A stretch of 64,000 bases of DNA from Streptoalloteichus tenebrarius (lineage in GTDB: Bacteria > Actinomycetota > Actinomycetes > Mycobacteriales > Pseudonocardiaceae), in assembly GCF_024171885.1 (NCBI RefSeq), contig NZ_JAMTCP010000008.1, positions 148,693 to 212,692 of the forward strand, in the 5' to 3' direction. Position numbers and translations under genes: made by a program. Shown here in pieces: positions 47,455 to 64,000 of this stretch. A model generated the notes under the pieces. The model saw only the letters and a program-made list of their open reading frames with translations. It had not been told where the DNA came from and searched no databases. Positions within the stretch are counted from its first letter, which is position 1. Each line of letters begins with the position of its first letter.

Positions 47455-49941
47455 GTGCGCATCCCCGTTTCCTGGCTGGGGACCCATCTCCAGCTTCCGG
47501 AGGACGTCACCGCGCAGCAGCTCGCCGACGCGTTCGTGCGCATCGGCCTGGAGGTCGAGGGCGTGCACCCGGTCGGCCCGGTCACCGGGCCGCTGGTGGT
47601 CGCCAGGGTCGCCGAGATCGAGGAGCTGACCGGCTTCAAGAAGCCGATCCGGTTCTGCCGGGTCGAGGTCGGCCCGGACGGCGCCGACGACTCGCGCGGC
47701 ATCGTCTGCGGCGCCACCAACTTCCGCGAGGGCGACCTCGTGGTCGTCGCCCTGCCCGGCGCGGTGCTGCCCGGCGACTTCAAGATCGCCTCGCGCAAGA
47801 CCTACGGTCGGATCAGCGATGGCATGATCTGCTCCGCGAGGGAGCTGGGCCTAGGCGACGAGCATGCCGGCATCCTGGTGCTGCCCACCGGCACCGCCGG
47901 TCCCGGCGACGACGCCACCGAGCTGCTGGGCCTGGACGACAGCGTCATCGAGCTGTCGATCACCCCCGACCGGGGCTACTGCTTCTCCGTGCGCGGCCTG
48001 GCCCGCGAGCTGGCCTGCGCGCTGGACCTGCCCTACGGCGACCCCGCCGCGATCGAGGTGCCCGAGGCCGACGGCGACGCCCACCAGGTCAGGGTGGAGG
48101 ACCCGGTCGGCTGCCGCCGGTTCGTGATGCGCCGGGTGTGCGAGGTCGACCCGACCGCGCCCACCCCGTGGTGGATGCGCCGCCGGCTCATGCTGGCCGG
48201 CATCCGGTCGATCTCGCTCGCGGTCGACGTCACCAACTACGTGATGCTGGAGACCGGCCAGCCGCTGCACGCCTTCGACGCCAACCTCGTCAAGGGCGAG
48301 CTGGTCGTGCGCAGGGCCGTGGCGGGGGAGAAGCTGACCACCCTGGACGGTGTCGAGCGCGTGCTCGACCCGGACGACCTGGTGATCTGCGACGACACCG
48401 GCCCGGTGTCGCTGGCCGGCACCATGGGCGGGGCCAGCACCGAGATCGGCTCGGACAGCACCGAGGTGCTGCTGGAGGCGGCCACCTGGGAGCCGGCCAC
48501 GATCGCCAGGATGGTCCGCCGGCACAAGCTGCCCAGCGAGGCGGCGAAGCGCTTCGAGCGCGGCGTCGACCCGGCGCTGCCGCCGGCCGCCGCCGAGATG
48601 GCCGCCCAGCTCCTGGTCCGCTACGGCGACGGCCGGTTCGGCAGGGGCCGCACCGACGTCGGTGAGGTGCCGGCGCCCACCCCGATCACCATGCCGCTGG
48701 CCCTGCCCGACCGGGTGGCCGGCGTGCGGTACGAGCGGGGCGCGACCGCGCGTCGGCTCGGCCAGATCGGGTGCCGGATGGAGCTGACCACCGCCGACGA
48801 CGGCACCGCGCTGGTCACCGCGATCCCGCCGAGCTGGCGGCCCGACCTCACCCAGCCCGCCGACCTCGTCGAGGAGGTGCTGCGGCTGGAGGGGTACGAC
48901 ACGATCCCGTCCACGCTGCCGCCGGCCCCGGCCGGCAGGGGGCTGACCGAGGCCCAGCGCCGCCGCCGCGCGGTCGCCCGCGCCCTGGCCAACGCCGGGT
49001 ACGTCGAGGTGCTGCCCTTCCCGTTCACCGGCCCCGGCGTCTGGGACGCCTTCGGCCTGCCCGCCGACGACGTGCGGCGCAGGACGGCGAAGGTGCTCAA
49101 CCCGATGGAGCCGGAGAAGGCCGAGCTGACCACCACCCTGCTGCCCGGCCTGCTGGAGGCGTTGCAGCGCAACGTCGCCAGGGGCCAGCGCGACGTGGCC
49201 CTGTTCCACATCGGCCAGGTCGTGCTGCCGCGCGCCCAGCAGGTGCCGGTCCCCGACGTGGGTGTCGCGGGGCGGCCCTCCGACGAGGAGCTGGCCAGCC
49301 TGGACGCGGCGCTGCCGCGGCAGCCCACGCACGTGGCAGTGGTGCTGGCGGGCAACCGCGAGCAGGCCGGCTGGTGGGGCAAGGGCCGCGCGGCGAGCTG
49401 GGCGGACGCGGTCGAGGCCGCGCGCGTGGTCGCCGGCACCGCCGGGGTGGAGCTGAGGGTCGTCTCGGGCGACCTGGCGCCGTGGCACCCTGGCCGGTGC
49501 GCGGAGCTGCGGGTGGGCGACGCCCCGGTGGGGCACGCCGGCGAGCTGCACCCCAAGGTCGTGGAGGCGCTCGGGCTGCCGCCGCGCACCTGCGCGATGG
49601 AACTCGACCTGGACCTGCTGCCGCTGGTGGAGCGCCGTCCCGCTCCGGTGGTGTCGCCGTACCCGCCGGTGCTGCTGGACATCGCGCTGGTGCTGGACGA
49701 GGGGGTACCGGTCGCCGAGGTCGCGGACGCGGTGCGCTCGGGTGGCGGTGCGCTGTTGGAGGACGTCCGGCTGTTCGACGTCTACCAGAGCGAGCAGCTC
49801 GGGGAGGGCAAGCGGTCGCTCGCGTTCGCGCTGCGGTTCCGCGCCCCCGACCGGACGCTGACCGTCGAGGAGGCGACCGAGGCCAGGGACGCGGCCGTCG
49901 CCGCCGCGTCGGAGCGCTTCGGCGCCACGCTGCGCGCCTGA
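47455..49941 (+). CDS. pheT: Phenylalanyl-tRNA synthetase beta chain
   Basis: 828 residues, full length: N-terminal RIPVSWLGTHLQLPEDVTAQ, tRNA-binding (OB) domain around VVARVAEIEELTGF and IVCGATNFREGDLVVVALPG, B3/B4 editing domain, B5 domain, catalytic-like domain, and the C-terminal ferredoxin-fold anticodon-binding domain (SYPPVLLDIALV-like SPYPPVLLDIALVLDE, KRSLAFALRFRAPDRTLT). Pairs with PheS and edits mischarged Tyr. GTG start with GGAGG overlapping the end of pheS. Terminator follows. Confidence 0.97.
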   Translation: MRIPVSWLGTHLQLPEDVTAQQLADAFVRIGLEVEGVHPVGPVTGPLVVARVAEIEELTGFKKPIRFCRVEVGPDGADDSRGIVCGATNFREGDLVVVALPGAVLPGDFKIASRKTYGRISDGMICSARELGLGDEHAGILVLPTGTAGPGDDATELLGLDDSVIELSITPDRGYCFSVRGLARELACALDLPYGDPAAIEVPEADGDAHQVRVEDPVGCRRFVMRRVCEVDPTAPTPWWMRRRLMLAGIRSISLAVDVTNYVMLETGQPLHAFDANLVKGELVVRRAVAGEKLTTLDGVERVLDPDDLVICDDTGPVSLAGTMGGASTEIGSDSTEVLLEAATWEPATIARMVRRHKLPSEAAKRFERGVDPALPPAAAEMAAQLLVRYGDGRFGRGRTDVGEVPAPTPITMPLALPDRVAGVRYERGATARRLGQIGCRMELTTADDGTALVTAIPPSWRPDLTQPADLVEEVLRLEGYDTIPSTLPPAPAGRGLTEAQRRRRAVARALANAGYVEVLPFPFTGPGVWDAFGLPADDVRRRTAKVLNPMEPEKAELTTTLLPGLLEALQRNVARGQRDVALFHIGQVVLPRAQQVPVPDVGVAGRPSDEELASLDAALPRQPTHVAVVLAGNREQAGWWGKGRAASWADAVEAARVVAGTAGVELRVVSGDLAPWHPGRCAELRVGDAPVGHAGELHPKVVEALGLPPRTCAMELDLDLLPLVERRPAPVVSPYPPVLLDIALVLDEGVPVAEVADAVRSGGGALLEDVRLFDVYQSEQLGEGKRSLAFALRFRAPDRTLTVEEATEARDAAVAAASERFGATLRA

Positions 49942-49970
49942 GCCTGACGGCCCGCACGCCAACACCACGG

Positions 49971-50002
49971 GACGCCCCCGACCCCTCAGGGTCGGGGGCG
50001 TC
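49971..50002 (+). terminator. pheST terminator
   Basis: Perfect 14-bp stem (49971-49984 with 49989-50002), loop CTCA, 30 bp after the pheT stop. Confidence 0.9.
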
Positions 50003-50044
50003 TCTCGTGAGGTGCGACGCCCCGCGCGGGCTTACGGTCGTGCC

Positions 50045-50938
50045 GTGACCTCGCCTGGTGACAGCGTCGTGGGCACGCGGGTGGGCGGTTTCGCGGTGCG
50101 GGACCACGGGGGGAGCGGTCCCACCGCCCTGCTCCTGCACGGCAGCGGGCACAACCTGGAGGCGTGGGAGCCGTTCGTCGCGCGGGTGCGGGACCGCCTG
50201 CGGCTGGTGGCCGTGGACCTGCGGGGGCACGGCCGGACGATGCTGGAGTCCTCGGACGCCGAGCAGTACTGGCGGGACATCGGCCCGCTCGTGGCCGGGC
50301 TCGGCCTGCGGCGCCCCGTCCTGGTCGGTCACTCGCTGGGCGGGTACGCGGCGACCGCCTTTGCCGCGTCCGGGGGCGCGTGCGCGGCGGTCGTCGCCGT
50401 CGACGGTTTCGTCCCGGACCCGCGGGAGCGGGTCGAGCAGGAGACCGCCCTGCGCGACCAGGCGGAGTGGGAGCGGTCGCTGTGGGAGGCCTTCCGCTAC
50501 GGGTGGCGGGCCAGCGAGGCCGAGCTGGCGGAGCACCTGCGTTCGCGGCCCGACCCGCTCGGGCTGTACCAGGGGGTCGATCCGGCGGCCGTGACCGCGC
50601 TCCTGCGGCGGTCGTTCGTCCCGGACGGGGCTGGCGGCTGGCTGCGCCGGCCGACGATGGACGAGATCCGCCGGCTCAGCAGGGCCCCGGAGGGGGAGAT
50701 CTACCCGTCGGTGGAGGTCTACGACCGGGTCACGGTCCCGATGCTGCTGGTCATGGCCTCGCAGGGGTTCTACTGGACCCGGTACGAGCAGATGGCGCGG
50801 GTCGCGGCGGCCGGCGGCAACCGCCGGCTCGTCACCGTGGAGGGCGGGCACAACCTCGTCATGCAGCAGCCGGAGCGGCTCGCCGAGGTCGTCGTCGACT
50901 TCGTGTCGTCGCTGCCGGCGCTGGTGTCCGAGGACTGA
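50045..50938 (+). CDS. Alpha/beta fold hydrolase
   Basis: 297 residues. Oxyanion-hole region LLLHGSGHNLEAWEPFVARV, nucleophile elbow VGHSLGGYAATAFAA (Ser), His in VTVEGGHNLVMQQPERLAEV, VAVDLRGHGRT after strand 4. Esterase, lipase or dehalogenase type; substrate unknown. The GTG at 50045 lies 6 nt after a TACGGT -10-like hexamer with no SD, so the mRNA is probably leaderless. Confidence 0.88.
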   Translation: MTSPGDSVVGTRVGGFAVRDHGGSGPTALLLHGSGHNLEAWEPFVARVRDRLRLVAVDLRGHGRTMLESSDAEQYWRDIGPLVAGLGLRRPVLVGHSLGGYAATAFAASGGACAAVVAVDGFVPDPRERVEQETALRDQAEWERSLWEAFRYGWRASEAELAEHLRSRPDPLGLYQGVDPAAVTALLRRSFVPDGAGGWLRRPTMDEIRRLSRAPEGEIYPSVEVYDRVTVPMLLVMASQGFYWTRYEQMARVAAAGGNRRLVTVEGGHNLVMQQPERLAEVVVDFVSSLPALVSED

Positions 50939-50965
50939 GCCGACCTCACCCCGCTCCGGCTCCCG

Positions 50966-51296
50966 TCACACCCTGAGCCGATCCTTGATGCGGGAGACCG
51001 CGTTCTGGAGTGCGGTCGGCTCGTGGGTCACCTTCTCCTCGTCCCACCGCACGGCGTTGAGCGCGGCTCGGCGAACGAAGGCGGACATGGCCAGTCCTGC
51101 CGCCCCCCGCCCACTGCGGTCGGCCACGACGCGGAGCTGGTGCCCGTTGGGCGATCTCCTCGGCCTCGCCCGGATCGGATCTGACGGAGACGACCCGGGA
51201 CCACCTCCCCGGCGTCCGCACCTCGACCGGCTCAGCGAAGAGATCGGGGTCGTTCCGGTGTGTGGAGTAGTACTTGGCGGCCTCGGCGTCGGTCAT
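50966..51296 (-). pseudogene. Frameshifted ribbon-helix-helix (BrnA-like) antitoxin
   Basis: Reads TDAEAAKYYSTHRNDPDLFA then TPGRWSRVVSVRSDPGEAEE from ATG 51296; near 51150 the homologous reading shifts frame to LRVVADRSGRGAAGLAMSAF then VRRAALNAVRWDEEKVTHEP and stops at 50966. The layout (AAKYYSTHRNDPDL, a basic VVSVR strand, EAEEI helix, SAFVRRAAL) resembles BrnA-type antitoxins. A sequencing error could mimic the shift, but the adjacent gene is also broken, favouring decay. Confidence 0.5.
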
Positions 51297-51318
51297 GTCC
51301 TCGGGCCGCCTGCCCGTG

Positions 51319-51479
51319 TCACACCTCCCGAGCCGTGATCGGACGAGTCGGGCGAGAGGCGGAGGAGCAGGCCACCACGGGCCGACGAGTCTTCCGCCGT
51401 GTGTCACCGCACGGATGAGGTAGTCGCCTGACCTGTCCTTCTTGTTCCGTCTCGCCAGCACTCGGCCCTTGATCGCCAT
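51319..51479 (-). pseudogene. Remnant of a BrnT-like toxin gene
   Basis: From ATG 51479 AIKGRVLARRNKKDRSGDYL then IRAVTHGG is read, then the plausible continuation VVACSSASRPTRPITAREV lies in another frame and ends at 51319, 22 bp before the RHH gene start. The final PITARE resembles the VITARD end of BrnT-type toxins. Assignment is tentative; the 5' part seems lost. Confidence 0.35.
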
Positions 51480-51587
51480 CTCGATCTCCGTCGTCGACAC
51501 GCCGTGCCGAGTCGGGGGAACTCGTTGCCCGTGGGGTGGGGCGAGCGCGCTGGCAGATCTCGAACGGGTGACGCACCTCGCATGGGT

Positions 51588-60774
<9,187 letters not shown>

Positions 60775-60791
<17 letters not shown>

Positions 60792-61770
60792 CCCACGTCG
60801 CCGACCCCGACGACCCCGCCGACCCCGTCTGCCCGGGATCGGGCAGGGCGGCCGTGTCGGCGGCCGGCTCGCCCCGTCGGCTGTCCGGAATCCGCGCGGC
60901 CGAGGTCTCCGTCGAGGTCTCCGTCGAGGGCTCCGTCAAGGGCTCTGTCGAAGGCACTGTCGAAGGCACCGTCGAGGGCTGCGCCGAGGGCACGGCGGCG
61001 TGACCCGCCTGACCGCCCGCCGCCTGCGCGCGCTCCAGGAAGCGCAGCAACTCGACGGGGAAGGGCAGCACGACCGTCGAGTTCTTCTCGGCGGCGACCT
61101 CGACCATCGTCTGCAACAGCCTGAGCTGGAGCGCCGCCGGCGCGTCGCTCATCACCTGCGCGGCCTGCGCGAGCTTCTGCGACGCCTGGAGCTCGCCGTC
61201 GGCGGTGATCACCCGAGCCCGCCGCTCCCGCTCCGCCTCGGCCTGCCGGGCGATCGAGCGCTTCATGCCCTCCGGCAGCGCCACGTCCTTGATCTCCACC
61301 CGGTCGATGTGGATGCCCCAGCCCAGGGCGGGGTTGTCGATCATCATCTCCAGGCCCTGGTTGAGCCGCTCCCGGTTGGACAGCAGGTCGTCCAGCTCGC
61401 TCTTGCCGATGATCGACCGCAGCGAGGTCTGCGCCACCTGGCCCACGGCGAACAGGTAGTCCTGCACCTCGACCACCGCCTGCACCGGGTCGACGACCTT
61501 GAAGTAGACCACCGCGTCCACCCGCACCGTCACGTTGTCCCTGGTGATGCCCTCCTGGGCGGGGACCGGCATCGTGACGATCTGGAGGTTGACCTTCCGC
61601 ATCCGGTCGGCGACCGGGAGGATCAGCCGCAGGCCCGGCTCGCGGGGCGAGGACACCACCCGACCGAACCGGAACACCACCCCGCGCTCGTACTGGCGGA
61701 CGACGCGGACGCCCGAGCCCGCCCACAGGGCGAGGAGGGCGAGGATCCCGAGAACCGCTTCCACGACCAT
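60775..61770 (-). CDS. SPFH/band-7 (slipin-like) membrane protein
   Basis: 331 residues. One N-terminal helix (AVLGILALLALWAGSGV), then the SPFH domain: VVRQYERGVVFRFGRVV, PVPAQEGITRDNVTVRVDAV, YFKVVDPVQAVVEVQDY, TSLRSIIGKSELDDLLSNRE and WGIHIDRVEIKDVALPEGMK, and a coiled coil (QAEAERERRARVITADGELQ). Likely organises membrane microdomains. The C-terminal tail (residues about 260-290) is a 4-residue repeat of Pro-Ser-Thr-Val/Glu type encoded by a 12-bp tandem repeat. ATG 61770. Confidence 0.92.
60902..60985. repeat. 12-bp tandem repeat in the SPFH gene
   Basis: Seven in-frame 12-bp units related to GAGGTCTCCGTC or GAAGGCACCGTC, encoding the repeated PSTV/PSTE tail of the SPFH protein. Confidence 0.9.
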
Positions 61771-62016
61771 GGCCCGCTCCCGTGTCTCGCACGGCCGTGC
61801 CGACGACGCCCGACGGGTGATACCTGGTCGTGCGGACCGAACGGTACGGCTCGACCTGGGGGTACCCCGGATGGTAGTCCCGGCCCGCCCCGACGCCACC
61901 CTCGCCGACCAGGGATGATGGCATCGGAGGTCCCGCGGGGGCCGGCGCCGCCGCGCGCCGCCCGGACGCGGGGCCGACCGCCAAACGCATTGAACCGGTG
62001 AGGGAAGATTCCGAGC

Positions 62017-63291
62017 GTGAGCGAGCACATCCTCGACGAGCTGACCTGGCGCGGCCTGATCGCGCAGTCCACCGACCTCGACGCCCTGCGCAGGGACCTG
62101 GAGTCGGGCCCGCTCACGCTGTATGCCGGCTTCGACCCGACCGCGCCCAGCCTGCACGCCGGCCACCTCGTCCCGCTGCTCGCGCTGCGGCGCTTCCAGC
62201 TCGCGGGGCACCGGCCGATCGCGCTGGCCGGCGGCGCCACCGGCCTGATCGGCGACCCGAGGGACGTGGGTGAGCGCACGCTGCACTCCGCCGACATGGT
62301 CGCGGAGTGGACCGAGCGCATCCGGGCGCAGCTCTCGCGGTTCGTCGACTTCGACGACTCGCCGACCGGCGCGCTGGTGGAGAACAACGCGAACTGGACC
62401 GCCGACCTGCCGGTGACCGCGTTCCTCAGGGACGTGGGCAAGCACTTCACGGTCAACGTGATGCTCGGCAGGGAGACGATCAAGCGCCGGCTGGAGGGCG
62501 AGGGCATCTCGTACACCGAGTTCAGCTACATGCTGCTCCAGGCCCACGACTACCTCCAGCTCTTCCGCCGGCACGACTGCCGGCTCCAGCTCGGCGGCTC
62601 CGACCAGTGGGGCAACATCGTGGCTGGCGTCGACCTGGTCCGCCGGGTCGAGTCGGTCCAGACCCACGCGGTGACCCTGCCGCTGGTCACGGACTCGGAG
62701 GGCAGGAAGTTCGGCAAGTCCACCGGCGGCGGCAACCTCTGGCTGGACCCGACGATGACCTCGCCGTACGCGTGGTACCAGTACTTCGTCAACACCGCGG
62801 ACGCCGACGTCGGCCGCTACCTGCGGATGTTCACCTTCCTCACCGAGGAGGAGATCCGCGCCCTCGAACAGGACGTCGTGGACCGGCCCCAGCTCCGCGG
62901 CGCGCAGCGCCGGCTGGCCGACGAGCTGACCACGCTCGTGCACGGCGCGGAGGAGACCCGCAGGGTCGTGGCCGCCAGCCAGGCGCTGTTCGGCCGGGGC
63001 GAGCTGCGGGAGCTGGACGCGGCCACGCTGGACGCGGCCATGGCCGAGGCGCCGACCGGAACGGTGCGGCTGGCCGACGAGCCGACCATCGTCGACCTGC
63101 TGGTCGCCTGCGGCGTCGCGCCCAGCAAGGGGGCCGCGCGCCGGACGGTCAACGAGGGCGGCGCCTACGTCAACAACACGAAGATCAGCGACGAGGACTG
63201 GCGGCCGGGTGAGGCCGACCTGCTCCACGGACGCTGGCTGGTCGTCCGCCGTGGCAAGCGTCACACGGCGGGCGTGGACGTCGTCCGCTAG
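62017..63291 (+). CDS. tyrS: Tyrosyl-tRNA synthetase
   Basis: 424 residues, full length. Class I core: [20 protein letters not shown] (HIGH-type HAGH), [25 protein letters not shown]-type [16 protein letters not shown]-terminal S4 domain [20 protein letters not shown]. Charges tRNA-Tyr. GTG 62017; the leader of about 245 bp shows no convincing T-box. An rrn operon begins downstream. Confidence 0.97.
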   Translation: MSEHILDELTWRGLIAQSTDLDALRRDLESGPLTLYAGFDPTAPSLHAGHLVPLLALRRFQLAGHRPIALAGGATGLIGDPRDVGERTLHSADMVAEWTERIRAQLSRFVDFDDSPTGALVENNANWTADLPVTAFLRDVGKHFTVNVMLGRETIKRRLEGEGISYTEFSYMLLQAHDYLQLFRRHDCRLQLGGSDQWGNIVAGVDLVRRVESVQTHAVTLPLVTDSEGRKFGKSTGGGNLWLDPTMTSPYAWYQYFVNTADADVGRYLRMFTFLTEEEIRALEQDVVDRPQLRGAQRRLADELTTLVHGAEETRRVVAASQALFGRGELRELDAATLDAAMAEAPTGTVRLADEPTIVDLLVACGVAPSKGAARRTVNEGGAYVNNTKISDEDWRPGEADLLHGRWLVVRRGKRHTAGVDVVR

Positions 63292-63381
63292 CGTCGGCGT
63301 TGTCCCCACGCGGGGCCGCACCCTCTCCACCTGCGGAAACGGGTGACGGTCCCGCGTGGCGCCAGCGGCCGACCAGGCGAT

Positions 63382-63410
63382 TTGACGCCCCGGCGACGCT
63401 CGCGTACCTT
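63382..63410 (+). promoter_or_regulatory. rrn promoter 1
   Basis: TTGACG (63382-63387), 17-bp spacer, TACCTT (63405-63410). First of three sigma70-type promoters before the rRNA leader. Confidence 0.7.
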
Positions 63411-63667
63411 TCTCCAAGTCAGCGCGGAACGGACGCGGACGCCCCGGCCGGGAGGTCGGAGAGCGCGGCGGACGAGCGGATGACAGAGCCGCGAACCAAG
63501 CTCCCACCGGATGGTGGTAGAGTGGGCGGCCGCCGGTTCGGATCCCAGATCTCCTCCTCGTGGGGCGGATGTGCGTGGGCTCTCCGGGCTGGTGAACACC
63601 GAAAGCTACTCACGAATATGCTGGTCGGGTGCGGTGCTGCCGGGTCTCTCTCGGAATGAGGGTGGAT

Positions 63668-63697
63668 TTGACAGTCCGCGGAACGGCCGGATAGCGT
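63668..63697 (+). promoter_or_regulatory. rrn promoter 2
   Basis: TTGACA (63668-63673), 18-bp spacer, TAGCGT (63692-63697), the form seen in streptomycete rRNA promoters. Confidence 0.8.
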
Positions 63698-63799
63698 GGG
63701 AAACACCAAAACCGAAAACGGGCCGATGAGGAACTCCTTTCGAGGGTTCTTCTGCTCGGTTGGGTCCGCTGTGGCCGCGAACGCGTGGTGCGGGTGGAT

Positions 63800-63828
63800 T
63801 TGACGGGGTGAATTGGTTCGGCTAGGGT
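63800..63828 (+). promoter_or_regulatory. rrn promoter 3
   Basis: TTGACG (63800-63805), 17-bp spacer, TAGGGT (63823-63828), closest to the leader. Confidence 0.8.
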
Positions 63829-64000
63829 TGGTGGGCGTTACAAGCGAATGAAGTGAGACAGCGCCCCGGATCGGGACATGCGGTTGTGTGTCTGGTGAGG
63901 GTGTGCGTGTGTTCTTTGAGAACTCAACAGCGTGCCGAATGTATGCCAGTGATGGATACCCCCGATGATGGGGTTCCTTTGAGATGCAACAACACTGCGC
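63829..64000 (+). ncRNA. rRNA operon leader (5' external transcribed spacer; 16S gene beyond the edge)
   Basis: Contains GTTCTTTGAGAACTCAACAG (63911-63930), the antitermination/processing element conserved before actinobacterial 16S rRNA genes, and a CCCC/GGGG hairpin near 63960-63975. The window ends before the 16S 5' end (no GAGTTTGATC-type sequence). Confidence 0.85.

Noticed and set aside
62017..63291. T-box leader of tyrS (region 61771-62016)
   Set aside because: The upstream region lacks the T-box core and specifier-like structure.
63479..63523. A fourth rrn promoter with TAGAGT at 63518-63523
   Set aside because: The -10 is good but no acceptable -35 lies 17-18 bp upstream.

Overview
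The window is chromosomal DNA of a high-GC actinomycete. Coding bias is strongly G/C at third positions, starts are often GTG or TTG, and there are mycothiol-dependent-type enzymes, DUF1844/DUF1876 proteins and a complete argCJBDFRGH cluster. A recurrent GTCCAC(A/T)GTGGAC palindrome makes me favour Pseudonocardiaceae (Saccharothrix/Actinosynnema/Lentzea-like); that family call is inference. The order uvrA ... infC-rpmI-rplT-tsnR ... pheST ... argCJBDFRGH ... mpg ... tyrS is the order of the Mycobacterium tuberculosis Rv1638-Rv1689 segment, so the backbone is conserved core chromosome with local insertions.

Layout. 1-7.4 kb: left-truncated S15 hydrolase/ABC-ATPase fusion, ABM monooxygenase-like gene, TerC exporter behind a yybP-ykoY (Mn2+) riboswitch, S9 peptidase, orphan Imm1 immunity gene, GNAT. 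7.4-8.7 kb: RES/Xre-type toxin-antitoxin pair with a palindromic operator over its promoter. 8.8-19.7 kb: small enzymes and membrane proteins (HdeD-like, MFS, methyltransferases, VOC, DODA dioxygenase, aldo-keto reductase), a wrecked IS5-family transposase, RNase HI and an MBL hydrolase. 19.7-20.85 kb: gene-free, strand-asymmetric low-complexity DNA. 20.85-27.6 kb: acyltransferase, mycothiol-dependent enzyme, MHS-type transporter, uvrA. 27.65-28.1 kb: strong terminator, then a module duplicated in a fixed 193-bp register and carrying four perfect DnaA boxes. 28.2-29.3 kb: NAD(P)-binding reductase divergent from an HxlR regulator. 29.4-36.2 kb: two divergent operons for N-acyl-D-amino acid use (GntP permease, D-aminoacylase, PLP deaminase // PfkB kinase, IclR regulator, RidA) with operator-like repeats between them. 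37.2-40.0 kb: DUF1844, infC (ATC start), rpmI, rplT, rRNA methyltransferase. 40-46 kb: alcohol dehydrogenase, a large TPR protein and an Hsp90-family ATPase. 46.4-50 kb: pheST. 50-51.5 kb: hydrolase and a decayed BrnT/BrnA-like locus. 51.6-60.8 kb: arginine cluster translationally coupled through to mpg. 60.8-63.3 kb: SPFH protein and tyrS. 63.3-64 kb: three rRNA-type promoters and the conserved leader of an rrn operon; the 16S gene lies just beyond the right edge.

How genes work together. The arg genes form one coupled transcript with its own ArgR repressor and an ARG-box-like site over a probably leaderless promoter. The D-amino acid divergon makes chemical sense: deacylase frees the D-amino acid, the PLP enzyme gives an imine/enamine, RidA hydrolyses it. 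The Hsp90-like ATPase and its TPR neighbour look like a chaperone/adaptor pair. The most unusual features are non-coding: the dispersed palindrome, the DnaA-box module, several in-register tandem repeats and a run of four hairpins between infC and rpmI.
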